Source of the DNA: Cryptomeria japonica
Lineage: Eukaryota > Streptophyta > Pinopsida > Cupressales > Cupressaceae
Direction of reading: 5' to 3'
DNA length: 64,000 nucleotides
NCBI RefSeq assembly: GCF_030272615.1
Contig: NC_081414.1
Span: forward strand, 54,244,636-54,308,635
Both the position numbers and the translations under genes were made by a program. The notes under the pieces were generated by a model. That model saw nothing but the letters and a program-made list of their open reading frames with translations. It did not search any database and was not told the origin of the DNA. Positions 11,781 through 22,208 of the stretch are shown piece by piece (position 1 is the first letter of the stretch; each line of letters begins with the position of its first letter).

Positions 11781-13108
11781 AAAATATAAGCATGTATCTG
11801 TATGGTCTTATAATGACCTCAAAGCATACAAGGAGGATCTCTTCCAACATGAGATGCCTCTTAAGCCTGATGCTAAACCATTCAGACAAAAATAGAGGCC
11901 TATAAATCCGACTTTACTACCTAAGATGAAAGAGGAAATAATAAAAATGAAAGATGCAGGGATAATTAAACTTTTTAGATATTCTACTTGGGTTTCAAAT
12001 TTGGTACCTATCAGAAAGAAAAATGGGGACATAAGACTATGTGTAGATTTAAGGAATCTGAACATATCATCATTAAAATATAATTACCCTTTGTCAAACA
12101 TGGATAACATGCTGCAGAAAGTAACTGGATGCGGTCTACTATCCATGATGGATGGGTTCTGAGGGTATAATCAGGTAAAATTTAAAGAGGTTGAACAGTA
12201 TAAGACTACCTTCGCAACACCATGGTGCACATATGTATATGCAAGAATTCCATTTGGATTAACAAATACATTGGGCAAAATTTCAAAGGGAAATGGATGT
12301 AGCGTTTGTAGAACTAATTGATGTAATAATGGTGGTGTACCAGGATGACTAAACAACTTATTCAAAATAGGCTGAAGACCATTGTGATCACCTTGAGAAG
12401 GTATTCAAGAAAGCCCTGGAATATGGAATTTCCATCTATCAGAAGAAATGTCATTTCACAGTTGAAGAAGGAAAGCTCCTTGGACATATAGTGTCCAAGG
12501 AAGGGGTGAAGATTGACCCTGAAAGAGTAGCTGCAATAAATGACATACCTATCCCAAAGACTGTTAAAACTATTCAATTGTTTTTGGGACAAATCAATTT
12601 TGTCAGAAAGTTCATCCTTAATTTTGCAGATATCATAAAACCTATAGCGAGGATGCTGAAAAAGGGAGCTAAAATAGATTGGGATGCAGAGGCATTGGAT
12701 GCATTTATAGATATAAAGAGGGCAATATCTGAAGCACCAGTATTGATATCCCTAGATTTTAATAAACCTTTTTTGATTTTTTCATTTGCCTCTTGTCATA
12801 CAGTAGCAGCAGTGTTGTTACAAAAGAACCAAGATGATTGTGAACAACCTATTGCATATTTCAATAAGTCACTGAATTCATCCGAAATTAAATATGACCT
12901 AAATGAAAAACAAGCCTATGCCCTAGTAAAAGCAGTAAAACAATTTAGACCATATTTGGTAGGTGCAAAAGTTATAGAATATGTTCCTAATGTAGTAGTG
13001 AAAGACATATTTAGGCAAACTGAGGTCACAGGGAAAAGATACAAATGGATCAATCAGATTCAAGAATTCAATATTGAGCTCAAGATCTCCCAAGTTATCA
13101 AATGTTAG
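11762..13108 (+). pseudogene. Gypsy/Tat reverse transcriptase and RNase H
   Basis: This is the polymerase part of the Gypsy Pol protein, copying element RNA into DNA. Landmarks are HEMPLKPDAKPFRQ, PIRKKNGDIRLCVDLRNLN, GYNQVKF and RIPFGLTN, then the catalytic box YQDD (12338-12349) in place of the usual Y-I/L-DD. GHIVSKEGVKIDPERVAAI and FLGQINFVRKFI follow. From about 12680 the native RNase H domain reads IDWDAEALDAFIDIKRAI, AAVLLQKNQ, PIAYFNKSLN and YDLNEKQAYALVKAVKQF. Stops and frameshifts occur at about 11898, 12160, 12290, 12349 and 12373, and the frame ends at 13106. It is inactive as read. Confidence 0.85.
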
Positions 13109-13219
13109 GGATTAGCTAAACTTATGGCAGGAGCAGAGGTTGAAGAATTTCGGGTAAATGAGGTTGGACTAGGTGAAGCGAATTTTAGTATTGAAAATAC
13201 AACCTAGTATACAAACATC

Positions 13220-14162
13220 ATGTATTATCTCAAGCACATAAGATGTCTAGATGATATGACTGATAATCAAAAGAGAACGTTAAAACTAAAATCCACAAAA
13301 TATGTGATCATCAATGGAGACTTGTATTGGAAAAATAGAGATGGGATGTTGTTGTTGTGCCTAGATGATCACCAAGCAGAGAAAATCCTACTAGAGATGC
13401 ATGAAGGGGTTTGTGGTGGTCATTTCTCAGCCAAAACTACTGCACACAAGGTATTGAGAGATGGATATTTTTGGCCATGTGTCTTCAATGATTCCTATGC
13501 TTATGTTAGAAAATGTGAGGCTTGTCAGAGATTTTCAGGCAAAATGAAGTATCAAGGATCACTCCCACTAAGACCGATGCAAGTTGAAGAACCATTTAAA
13601 CAGTGGGGAATAGACCTTATAGGAGAAGTATCAGAAAAGTCAAGTGGAGGACACAGATGGATTTTGGTTGCCACAGACTACTTTACCAAATGGGTGGAAG
13701 CAATACCTACTAAATAGGCTACCAGTAAAGTGGTGATAAAATTCATAGTGGAAAATATCATCACTAGATTCAGTGTTCCCGCAAGGATCATCTCTAATAA
13801 TGGCATGGCCTTTAGGTCTAAAGAGTTCAACACTTTTTGCAAGGAGTATGACATTGTAATATCTCATTCATCCCCTTACCACCCTCAAGGTAATGGGCAG
13901 GCTAAGTCAAGCAACAAAAACATCCTAAAGATCATCAAAAGGGTGTTCGGACAAAATAAAAGGGCGTGGGACTCAAAGCTGAATTTAGCATTATGGGCAA
14001 ATAGAGTGACAATAAATAAATCTACAGGGAGGTCTCCATATGAGCTAGTCTACGGTAAAAGGGCCAGACTCCCTTTGGATAACCTCCTACCTATACATAA
14101 ATTGATATCACAAGAAGGGATAAAGATTGATGACCCTTTATAAGAAAGGCTGATGCAGTTGG
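13220..14162 (+). pseudogene. Gypsy/Tat integrase, N-terminal and core parts
   Basis: Integrase inserts the cDNA into the host genome. The zinc-binding HHCC segment is visible (EMHEGVCGGHFSAKTTAHKV through RKCEACQRFSGK). The core shows the first catalytic Asp in QWGIDLIGE and the motifs HRWILVATDYFTKWVEAIPT, CKEYDIVISHSSPYHPQGNG and GRSPYELVYGKRARLP. Two of the three catalytic acids are changed: the expected Ser-Asp-Asn-Gly reads SNNG (near 13797) and the expected Gln-Ala-Glu reads QAK (near 13902), each explicable by one G-to-A change. A stop lies at 13716. The gene is cut at 14162 by Copia-B, and its C-terminal part is at 27355-27657. Confidence 0.88.
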
Positions 14163-14756
14163 TGTTAGGTCCCGGAGACAACTGAGAGGGGGGGGGTGAA
14201 TTAGTTGTTAACTAAATTCAAACCAAAAATAACTTAACCAACTTAGTGCTTAATATCGGTAAACCAGTTAAGTATGTCGGTAGACAGTTTTAACAATTAA
14301 TTGCTATACCGGTAAAGATTAATGCATGAAACATAAACACAAAGTCATCCACAACACATAACACCAATATTTGTACGTGGAAACCCTGTAAGGGGAAAAA
14401 TCATGGTGGGAAACCTTACGCACAATCGGATGATACTACTGTAGATAGTAAGTGTACATAAATGGGGTCTGCACATGCAGAAAGGCCAACAACCTAGAGC
14501 TCACTGCCCAATCACAAAATGGGAGTCACACTGACTACAGTTGGATGGTTAAATCCAATAGGAATGTACTACACAAAATAACATCTTCATATATTGGATT
14601 CAGTACCGGTGTAATGCTGATATGCTTTCACAAAAACCTAGCTTCACCTTCAAATGATGTCTGTGTGTATTGCACTGCTTAATCTCGCATATACCTTCAC
14701 ACAATTCTTTTTCGCATTCCACACTTGATCTTACAAATAAGATCTTACATTTATAC
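14163..14756 (-). repeat. Copia-B 3' LTR, U5-side part
   Basis: This is the minus-strand LTR end, matching 26293-26886 of the other Copia-B LTR. It is interrupted after ATTTATAC at 14756 by Copia-C and continues at 21345 (the TATAC at 21340-21344 is the duplicated target). It contains the CTGCACATGCAGAAAGGCC hairpin segment at about 14469-14487. Confidence 0.9.
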
Positions 14757-15813
14757 TATTGGTATTTTGGTATGGTTTTGTCATTGATGTCAACACCTAC
14801 TGAAACACTAGCACTTTGGAGATCCAGCAACATTCACCGACAAGCAACTATTGCACAGTTATTGGTATATGGTTCACCGGCAGGATATAATGTTCACCGA
14901 CACTTGGAATGATATGGAAGACACTTGGTAATGTCAAAGACATCATGTGGACACTTTGTTTTGAAGAATTAATCATTGGTATATTCATATTTGCATATTT
15001 TCTTTTACTGACAAATAGGTCTAGGGTTATCTAGGGTTACACCTGCAAGTTTATCTTTTTCAGATCAGCATGGCATGCTATAGAGATGATTTATTATTGT
15101 TGTAAATGCATCAAGCTGACATGTTCAATCGGTTATTGCATTGGATATTATATTATTTGTAAAATGTTTTTATTGTAATATCTTGTAGAGCTGACCTACT
15201 AAAATTGGTCTTAAGGTATGGTATAAATGTAAGATCTTATTTGTAAGATCGAATGTGGAATACGAAGAAGAATTGTAAGAAGGTATATGCAAGATTAAGA
15301 AGAGGTATACACGAAGACATCATTTGAAGGTGAAGCTAGGTTTTTGTAGAAGCATTTCAGCATTACACCGGTACTGAATCTAGCATATGAAGATGCTATT
15401 TTGTACAGTACATTCTTATTGAATTAACCATCCATCTGTAGTCAGTGTGACTCCCATTTTGTGATTGAGCAGTGAGCTCTAGGCTGTTGGCCTTTCTGCA
15501 TGTGCAGACCCCATTTATGTACACTTACTATCTGCAATAGTATCATTTGATTGTGGGTAAGGTTTCCCACTGTGGTTTTTCCCCTTACAGGGTTTCCACG
15601 TATAAATATTGGTGTTATGTGTTGTGGATGACTTTATGTTTATGTTTCATGCATTAATCTTTACCGATATAGCAATTTATTGTTAACACTATCTATCGGC
15701 ATACTTAACTGGTTTACCGGTATTAAGAATTAAGTTGGTTAATTGGTTTTTGGTTTTGAATTTATTAGACAATTGATCCACCCCCCCCTCTTAATTGTCT
15801 CTGGGACCTAACA
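14757..15813 (+). repeat. Copia-C 5' LTR
   Basis: This 1,057-bp LTR runs from TATTGGTATTTTGG to GGGACCTAACA. It matches the 3' LTR at 20282-21339 closely. Differences are mostly transitions, many at former CCGG or CCGAC sites (for example CACCGACA versus CACTGGTA). The segment GGCCTTTCTGCATGTGCAG is at 15489-15507 and a GTGGTTTTTCCCC stretch at about 15570. Confidence 0.93.
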
Positions 15814-15815
15814 AT

Positions 15816-15827
15816 TGGTATCAGAGC
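15816..15827 (+). other. Copia-C primer binding site
   Basis: TGGTATCAGAGC lies two bases after the 5' LTR. It is complementary to the 3' end of plant initiator tRNA-Met, the usual Copia primer. Confidence 0.92.
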
Positions 15828-15869
15828 TTAGTCCTCTTTTGCAGAAGTTTAACAACTTGAGGAGATCTA

Positions 15870-17171
15870 ATGTCTACTAATTATTTCAGGAAGGACAGTC
15901 CTAAACTTGATGGAACCAGCTATGGGATATGGAAGATATGGATGGAGACACATCTAAATTGCATTGGTAAAGACATCTGGGAAGTTACAAAGAATGGTTA
16001 TACTATTGTTGTAGCTGGTCAGACTGCTCCAACTACCTTAGCTAAACATGAAGAGAATGATTGCAAAGCAAGAGAAGCACTTTTGAGCGCATTATCAGAT
16101 CAACAAATCATGGGATTATCAGATAGGTCTACTGCTAAAGCTATTTGGGATCATTTGGAAACACTAAATGAAGGAGATTCCACAGTCAAGATTGCAAAAC
16201 TTGAAAGCTTCTGAGTCAGGTATGAACTTCTGAAAATGGAAGAAGATGAAAGAATTTCTGCTTTTATGGAAAGAGTAAATGAAATTGTTTTGGGTATTAA
16301 TTGTTGTGGAGGAACCCTGAGTGAGGATGAAATTGTTTCAAAAATCTTAAAAGGTTTTCCACCGGCATATAAAATGAAGGTTATTGCTATAAATGAGTTG
16401 AGAACAATGCCTAATACATCAGTAACTAGGGATACATTGACTGGAAAACTTTTAGCCTTTGAAATTGAGGAATTTGGTCCTGTTGCTACTATAAAGACAA
16501 ATTTAGCCTTTAAAGCATCAACATCATCTACTCCATCATTTGACAAATCAGACTGGAAAGCCTTTTATGCAAGAGAACTTGAAGAAACTAGGAAGGAGAA
16601 TGAAGAGCTTGAAGAACTTGAAGCACTATTTGCAAAGAAAATGCCAAAAGGTCCAGTTGGAAGTAAGTATGAAGGTAAAGCACCCTTTAAATGTTTCAAC
16701 TACAATAAAATTGGTCATATGGCTTCAAGATGCCCTGATAGACATGCTAGACTAAGAGAAGAAGCTAGATGGCCATACAAGCCTAATCCTGAATATCAGA
16801 GATATAGATTTAAGAAGAACAAAGACAAATCTTGTAACATTGCTGATGAAGGTGTGACTGATGATTTTGATGAGGATCCAGCAGACAATGGATGGGTTTT
16901 TGTTGCTATAACAAAAGATCAACCGACACCTACTGCTCAACCGGTAGGCCAAGCCCTAGCAGCTAAAGTTGAAGTAAAGGATGAATGGATCATTGACTCA
17001 CGATGCTTACATCATATGACAGGAGACAAAGGTAAATTCGTGAACTTTCAAGAATACAATGGAGGTTTAGTAAACTTTGGAGATGACAAAGCCTGTTTAA
17101 ACAAATGTAAGGTTCAATATCTCTTGATGGTAAGCATAACACTGACAATGTCTACTATGTTGAAGGATTAA
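15870..17171 (+). pseudogene. Copia-C gag and protease
   Basis: The ATG at 15870 opens the Gag frame (MSTNYFRKDSPKLDGTSYG), which runs to a stop at 16212 and continues in the same frame from 16236. Landmarks are FMERVNEIVLGINCCGG, GFPPAYKMKVIAINELRTMP and a Glu-rich helix before the zinc knuckle. The knuckle reads CFNYNKIGHMASRC (about 16695-16736), so its second Cys is lost. The protease follows at about 16987 with WIIDSRCLHHMTGDKGKF, where the catalytic Asp-Ser-Gly has become Asp-Ser-Arg. Both lesions would inactivate their domains. Gag would coat the RNA and the protease would cut the polyprotein. Confidence 0.88.
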
Positions 17172-18240
17172 AGCATAATCTTTTAAGTGTTGGTCAATTA
17201 GTTGAGAAGGGATTTCAGTTACAATTTAAAAATGGAAAATGCAAAATCATGAATAGAACTGGTTTGGAAATTGCAACGGGTAATGAGACTATGTCATGGA
17301 AACTTTGATTGCATGGTGAAAATCAGTACTTCGAAGGCAGTTAGAGATCTACCTAGAATTGTGAAATGTCATAATATAATTTGTAAGGAATGTCAATTTG
17401 GAAAACAAGTTAGAGGTAGTTTCAAAAGTATTCTAGAAAAATCCAATAATGCTCTTGATTTGATTCACACCGATTTATGTGGTCCAACAAGAACTAAAAG
17501 CTTACAAGGTGATAGATATTTCATGCTAATTATTGATGATTATTCTAGAATGTGTTGGGTTACTTTTCGCAAAGAAAAATCAGAAGCACTTGGAAATTTC
17601 AAACTATTCAAAGCAATGGTTGAGAATGAAACCGGTAAGAAAATCAAATGTTTAAGATCAGATCAAGGAGGAGAATTAACATCTAACGACTTTAATACAT
17701 TTTGTGAAGTGAATGGAATCAGAAGATAGTTATCACCACCTCAGACACCACAGTAGAATGGAAAAACAAAACTATCTTGGATGCAGCAAGAAGTATGTTA
17801 TTTGAAGCAAATCTACCACGTGTATTGGAGAGAAGCAGTTAGCACTACTATCTATACATTCAACAAAGTTCACATCAAAGGTGAAACCGGTAAGACCCCT
17901 CATGAACTATGGTTTGGTAATACTCCCACTCTTAAGTATTTTAGAATTTTTGGAAGTAAATGTTATATTAGAAGAGATGGGTATATTGGAAAATTCGATC
18001 CTAGAAGTGATGAAGGAATATTTCTTGGTTATTCATCTAAGAGCAAGGCATATAGATGTTTTAATAAGAGATTGTAGAAAATTGTTGAGAGTACAAATGT
18101 AAAGATTGATGAACAATTCAGAGGAACTTCAAGGTATATAGACTCTGAATCGGCAATAGAAATTGTGACAAATGAACCTACACTAAATCCACCAGTACAG
18201 AATGAAGATCCAGTTACCCCGGTACCATCAGAGGATTCCA
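17172..18240 (+). pseudogene. Copia-C integrase (internally deleted)
   Basis: Compared with Copia-B, about 100 bases are missing near 17280, between GCAACGGGTAAT and GAGACTATGTCATG. This removes the His part of the GAG-pre-integrase zinc finger (WLWHKR in Copia-B). The later Cys pair survives in ICKECQFGKQV. Core motifs LIHTDLCGPTR and CLRSDQGGELTSNDF keep two catalytic Asp residues. The third acid, in the Gln-Asn-Gly...Glu-Arg-Lys motif, is lost through a small deletion near 17760. Stops lie near 17728 and 17754. The C-terminal region (RIFGSKCYIRRDGYIGKFDP) ends with a stop at 18077 and a low-complexity linker. Confidence 0.85.
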
Positions 18241-19923
18241 TAGTAATTGAAGAACAACAACAAATTAAGACACCTTCGTATGTAAGATTGAATCATTCAA
18301 AAGATCAAATAATTAGAAACAAATTTAAAGGAGTTATGACAAGAGGAAGATTGGCAAATGAAGAGGTATGTCTTATTTCTCAAATTGAACCATCATCTAT
18401 CAATGAGGCATGTGAAGATAAATTTTGGATTAAAGCTATGGAAGAAGAATTAGGACAAATTGAGAAAAATAATACTTGGACATTAGTTCCTTGACCTAAA
18501 GATAAAAATGTAATTGGAACCAAATGGGTACTTAGAAACAAACTTAATGAAGATGGTAAAGTTGTCAGATATAAAGCAAGACTAGTGTGTAAGGGATATT
18601 CTCAGAAAGAAGGAGTTGATTACAATGAAATATTTGCACCGGTAGCTAGAATTGAGGCAGTCAGATTATTCTTGGCTTTTGCAACTCATAAGGACTACAA
18701 AGTTTATCAAATGGATATTAAATGTGCATTTTTGAATGGAGATCTTGAAGAGGAAGTATATATTGAACAACCTAATGGATTTTTTTTTGATAGATGACAA
18801 TGATATGGTTTGCAGGTTAAGAAAAGCTCTGTATGGATTGAAACAAGCCCCAAGAGCTTGGTATGCAAGGTTGGATAAATATCTTTTAAAGATTGGTTTT
18901 ACTAAAGGAAATGCATACAACAATTTATATTACAAAATAACTAATGATGACATCTTGATTATAGAAGTATTCATTGATGATATAATCTTTGGAGGAGAAG
19001 ATGGATTATGCAAGGAATTTTCTATTAAAATGCAGCAATAATTTGAAATGTCTATGATTGGAGAAATAAAATTGTTTTTAGGATTGCAAATTTCATAGAC
19101 TGATAAAGGTATATTTTTAAGTCAATCCAAGTACTTGAAAGAATTACTAAAGAAATTTGGGATGAAGAACTCTAAACCGGTAAGCACACCTATGACTACA
19201 AATGACAAATTATCTCAAAGGGATGAATCTACACCTGTTAATCCAACTAGATACAAATATATGATAGGAGGTTTACTGTATTTGACACAAACTAGGCCTA
19301 ATATTATGAATGCAGTATGTATTGTTTCTAGATTTCAAAGTAATCCTAGTGAAAATCATGAATCAGCAGTAAAAAGGATTTTCCGGTACTTACAAGGCAC
19401 TATAAATATTGGATTATGGTATCCTAGAGATAAAAATTTTGATTTATGTGCATACACAAATGCAAATTGGGCAGGAGATGTGGATGATAGAAAAAGAACC
19501 ACTGGAGGAGCATTATTTCTTAGAAAGAGATTAGTTTCTTGGTTGAGTAAGAAATAGAGTTGTACATCTTTATCAACAACAGAATCTGAAAATGTTGTAG
19601 TAGCAACTAATTGTACACAGGTACTATGGCTTAGGCAAATGTTGAAAGACATAAAGGTAAAACGTAAAGAATCTATTACTTTATATTGTGATAACACTGC
19701 AGCAATTGATATATCTAAGAATCCAGTATTACATTCTAAAACAAAACATGTTTCTATCAAACTGAATTTTCTAAGAGAAAAAGTTGAAGAAAAGGAGATA
19801 AAACTGGTTTATGTGAATACTAAAGAACAACTTGCAGATATTTTCACAAAAACTTTGCCTAAGGAGACTTTTGAATATCTTAGAGATCAGCTTGGAGTTA
19901 TACCACCACCGGTAGAGACTTAG
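18241..19923 (+). pseudogene. Copia-C reverse transcriptase and RNase H
   Basis: RT starts near 18390 (EACEDKFWIKAMEEELGQIE) and shows [69 protein letters not shown] and the catalytic FIDD in VFIDDIIFGGEDG. RNase H follows with CAYTNANWAGDVDDRKRTTG, YCDNTAAIDISKNPVLHSKT and KEQLADIFTKTLPKETFEYL, ending at 19923. A frameshift sits in a T run at 18781-18788. In-frame stops occur at 18492, 19039, 19096 and 19555. The CAFLN, FIDD and RNase H acidic residues remain. Confidence 0.88.
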
Positions 19924-20281
19924 ACAGTTGATGATTGTCATCAACCAACAGAATTGAAAGACAAATCTTTTACTCTAGTCCTTGATGAGGAAGCTACTTC
20001 TCAGGGGGAGTAGTTGGTATATTGAATTGATTGGTATTTTGTATATGAACTTGATTTTTGTAACTTTGACATTTGATTTCAAAGGGGGAGAGATATCTAT
20101 GGAAAAACACATTATCTTTTAGGGAGAGATTGGTATTAAAAAAAGTTTTGGAAAACACATGTTGCTCCTAGGGGGAGAAATTGTTTAGAGGATATTGTTG
20201 GTTTTTGGTATTTGGCATTTCTGTTTTGACACTTTGATGGTTTTTCCATTTTGTGTTGCCATCAATGCCAAAGGGGGAGAT
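19924..20281 (+). other. Copia-C polypurine tracts, repeated
   Basis: Between the RNase H stop and the 3' LTR the motif AGGGGGAG recurs: CTCAGGGGGAGTAG (about 20003), CAAAGGGGGAGAGATATC (about 20080), TTAGGGAGAGATTGG (about 20118), CTAGGGGGAGAAATTG (about 20170) and CAAAGGGGGAGATTG abutting the LTR at 20281. The last is the regular plus-strand primer. Copia-B has the same set. Confidence 0.75.
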
Positions 20282-21339
20282 TGTTGGTATTTTGGTATGG
20301 TTTTGTCATTGATGTCAACACCTATTGAAACACTAGCACTTTGGAGATCCAGCAACATTCACTGGTAAGCAACTATTGCACAGTTACTAGTATATGGTTC
20401 ACCGACAGGATATAATGTTCACCAGTACTTGGAATGATATGGAAGACACTTGGTAATGTCAAAGACATCATGTGGACACTTTTGTTTTGAAGAATTAATC
20501 ATTGGTATATTCATATTTGCATATTTACTTTTACCAACAAATAGGTCCAAGGTTATCTAGTGTTACACCAGCAGGTTTATCTTTTTTAGATCAGCATGGC
20601 ACACTATAGAGATGATTTATTATTGTTGTAAATGCATTAAGCCGACATGTTCAATCGGTTATTGCATCAGATATTATATTATTTGTAAAATGTTTTTATT
20701 GTAATATCTTGTAGAGCCGACCTACTAAAATTGGTCTGAGGGTATGGTATAAATGTAAGATCTTATTTGTAAGATTGAATGTGGAATACGAAGAAGAATT
20801 GTAAGAAGGTATATGCGAGATTAAGAAGAGGTATACACGAAGACATTATTTGAAGGTGAAGCTAGGTTTTTGTACAAGCATATCAGCATTACACCGATAC
20901 TGAATCCAGCATATGAAGATGTTATTTTGTATAGTACGTTCTTATTGAATTAACCATCCATCTGTAGTTAGTGTGACTCCCATTTTGTGATTGAGTAGTG
21001 AGCTCTAGGCTATTGGCCTTTCTGCATGTGCAGACACCATTTATGTACACTTACTATCTGCAGTACTATCATCTGATTGTGGGTAAGGTTTCCCACTGTG
21101 GTTTTTCCCCTTACAGGGTTTCCACGTACAAATATTGATGTTATGTGTTGTGGATGACTTTATGTTTATGTTTCATGCATTAATCTTTACTTGTATAGCA
21201 ATTTATTGTTAACACTATCTACTGGCATACTTAACTAGTTTACCGGTATTAAGCATTAAGTTGGTTAATTATTTTTTGGTTTGAATTTATTAGACAACTG
21301 ATTCAGCCCCCCCCTCTCAGTTGTCTCCAGGACCTAACA
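20282..21339 (+). repeat. Copia-C 3' LTR
   Basis: This 1,058-bp LTR runs from TGTTGGTATTTTGG to GGACCTAACA and is followed by the target duplication TATAC. It carries the hairpin segment at about 21015-21033. Confidence 0.93.
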
Positions 21340-21812
21340 TATACCATAACCTAAGACCAATTTTAGTAGGTCGGCTCGACAAGATGTTACAATAAAAACA
21401 TTTTACAAACAATATAATATCCGATGCAATAACCAATTGAACATGTCGACTTAATGCATTTACAACAATAATTAATCATCTCCATAGCATGCCATGCTGA
21501 TCTGGAAAATATAAGCCTGCCAGTGTAACCCTAGATAACCGTGGACCTATTTGTCGGTAAAAGTAAATATGCAAATATGAATATACCAATGATTAATTCA
21601 TTAAGATAAGATGTCCACACAATGTCTTCGATATTACCAAGTGTCTTCCATATTATTCCAAGTTCTGGTGATCATTATATCCTACTGGTGAACCATATAC
21701 CAGTAACTGTGCAATAGTTACTTGCTTGCCGGTGAATGTTGTTGGATCTCCGAAGTGCTAGTGTTTTAGTAGGTGTTGACATCAATGAGAAAACCATACC
21801 AAACTACCAACA
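21340..21812 (-). repeat. Copia-B 3' LTR, U3-side part
   Basis: The first five bases, TATAC, are the duplicated target of Copia-C. The remainder completes the LTR begun at 14163 and ends in CTACCAACA at 21812. Directly outside it, in minus orientation, stands the polypurine tract CAAAGGGGGAGATTG. Confidence 0.9.
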
Positions 21813-22205
21813 ATCTCCCCCTTTGGCATTGATGGGAACACAAGATGGAAAAACCATCAAAGTGCCAAAATAGAAATGCCAAATACCAAAAACAAACAAT
21901 CTCCAAAAAGATCATAACCCGAAATCAATAGTCTCTCCCAAACAACAATCTCTCCCCCTGGGAGCAATATGTGTTATCCAAAGTTATTTTTTAATACCAA
22001 TCTCTCCTCAAAAGATAATGTGTTTTTCCATAGATATCTCTCCCCCTTTGACATCAAATGCCAAAGTTACAACAAAACTAAGTTCATATACAAAATACCA
22101 ATCAATTCAATATACCAACTACTCCCCCTGAGAAGTAGCTTCCTCATCAAAGACTAGAGTAAAAGATTTGTCTGATAATTCTATTGGTTGATGACAATCA
22201 TCAAC
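21813..22205 (-). other. Copia-B polypurine tracts, repeated
   Basis: In minus orientation the purine-rich blocks AAAGGGGGAGATTG (next to the LTR), CAGGGGGAGAGATTG (about 21950), CAAAGGGGGAGAGATATC (about 22035) and CTCAGGGGGAGTAG (about 22127) recur between the RNase H stop and the 3' LTR. The one abutting the LTR is the expected plus-strand primer; the others are extra copies of the same motif. Confidence 0.7.
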
Positions 22206-22208
22206 TGT

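Larger units (their letters stand above)
14757..21339 (+). mobile_element. Copia-C, plus strand, nested in the Copia-B LTR
   Basis: A complete-length Copia element of 6,583 bp, flanked by the perfect 5-bp duplication TATAC (14752-14756 and 21340-21344). It starts TATTGG (decayed from TGTTGG) and ends CTAACA. Order: 5' LTR, primer site, gag, protease, integrase, RT, RNase H, repeated polypurine blocks, 3' LTR. It is the youngest layer of the left nest because it interrupts Copia-B, yet its own coding region is already full of stops. Confidence 0.93.
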
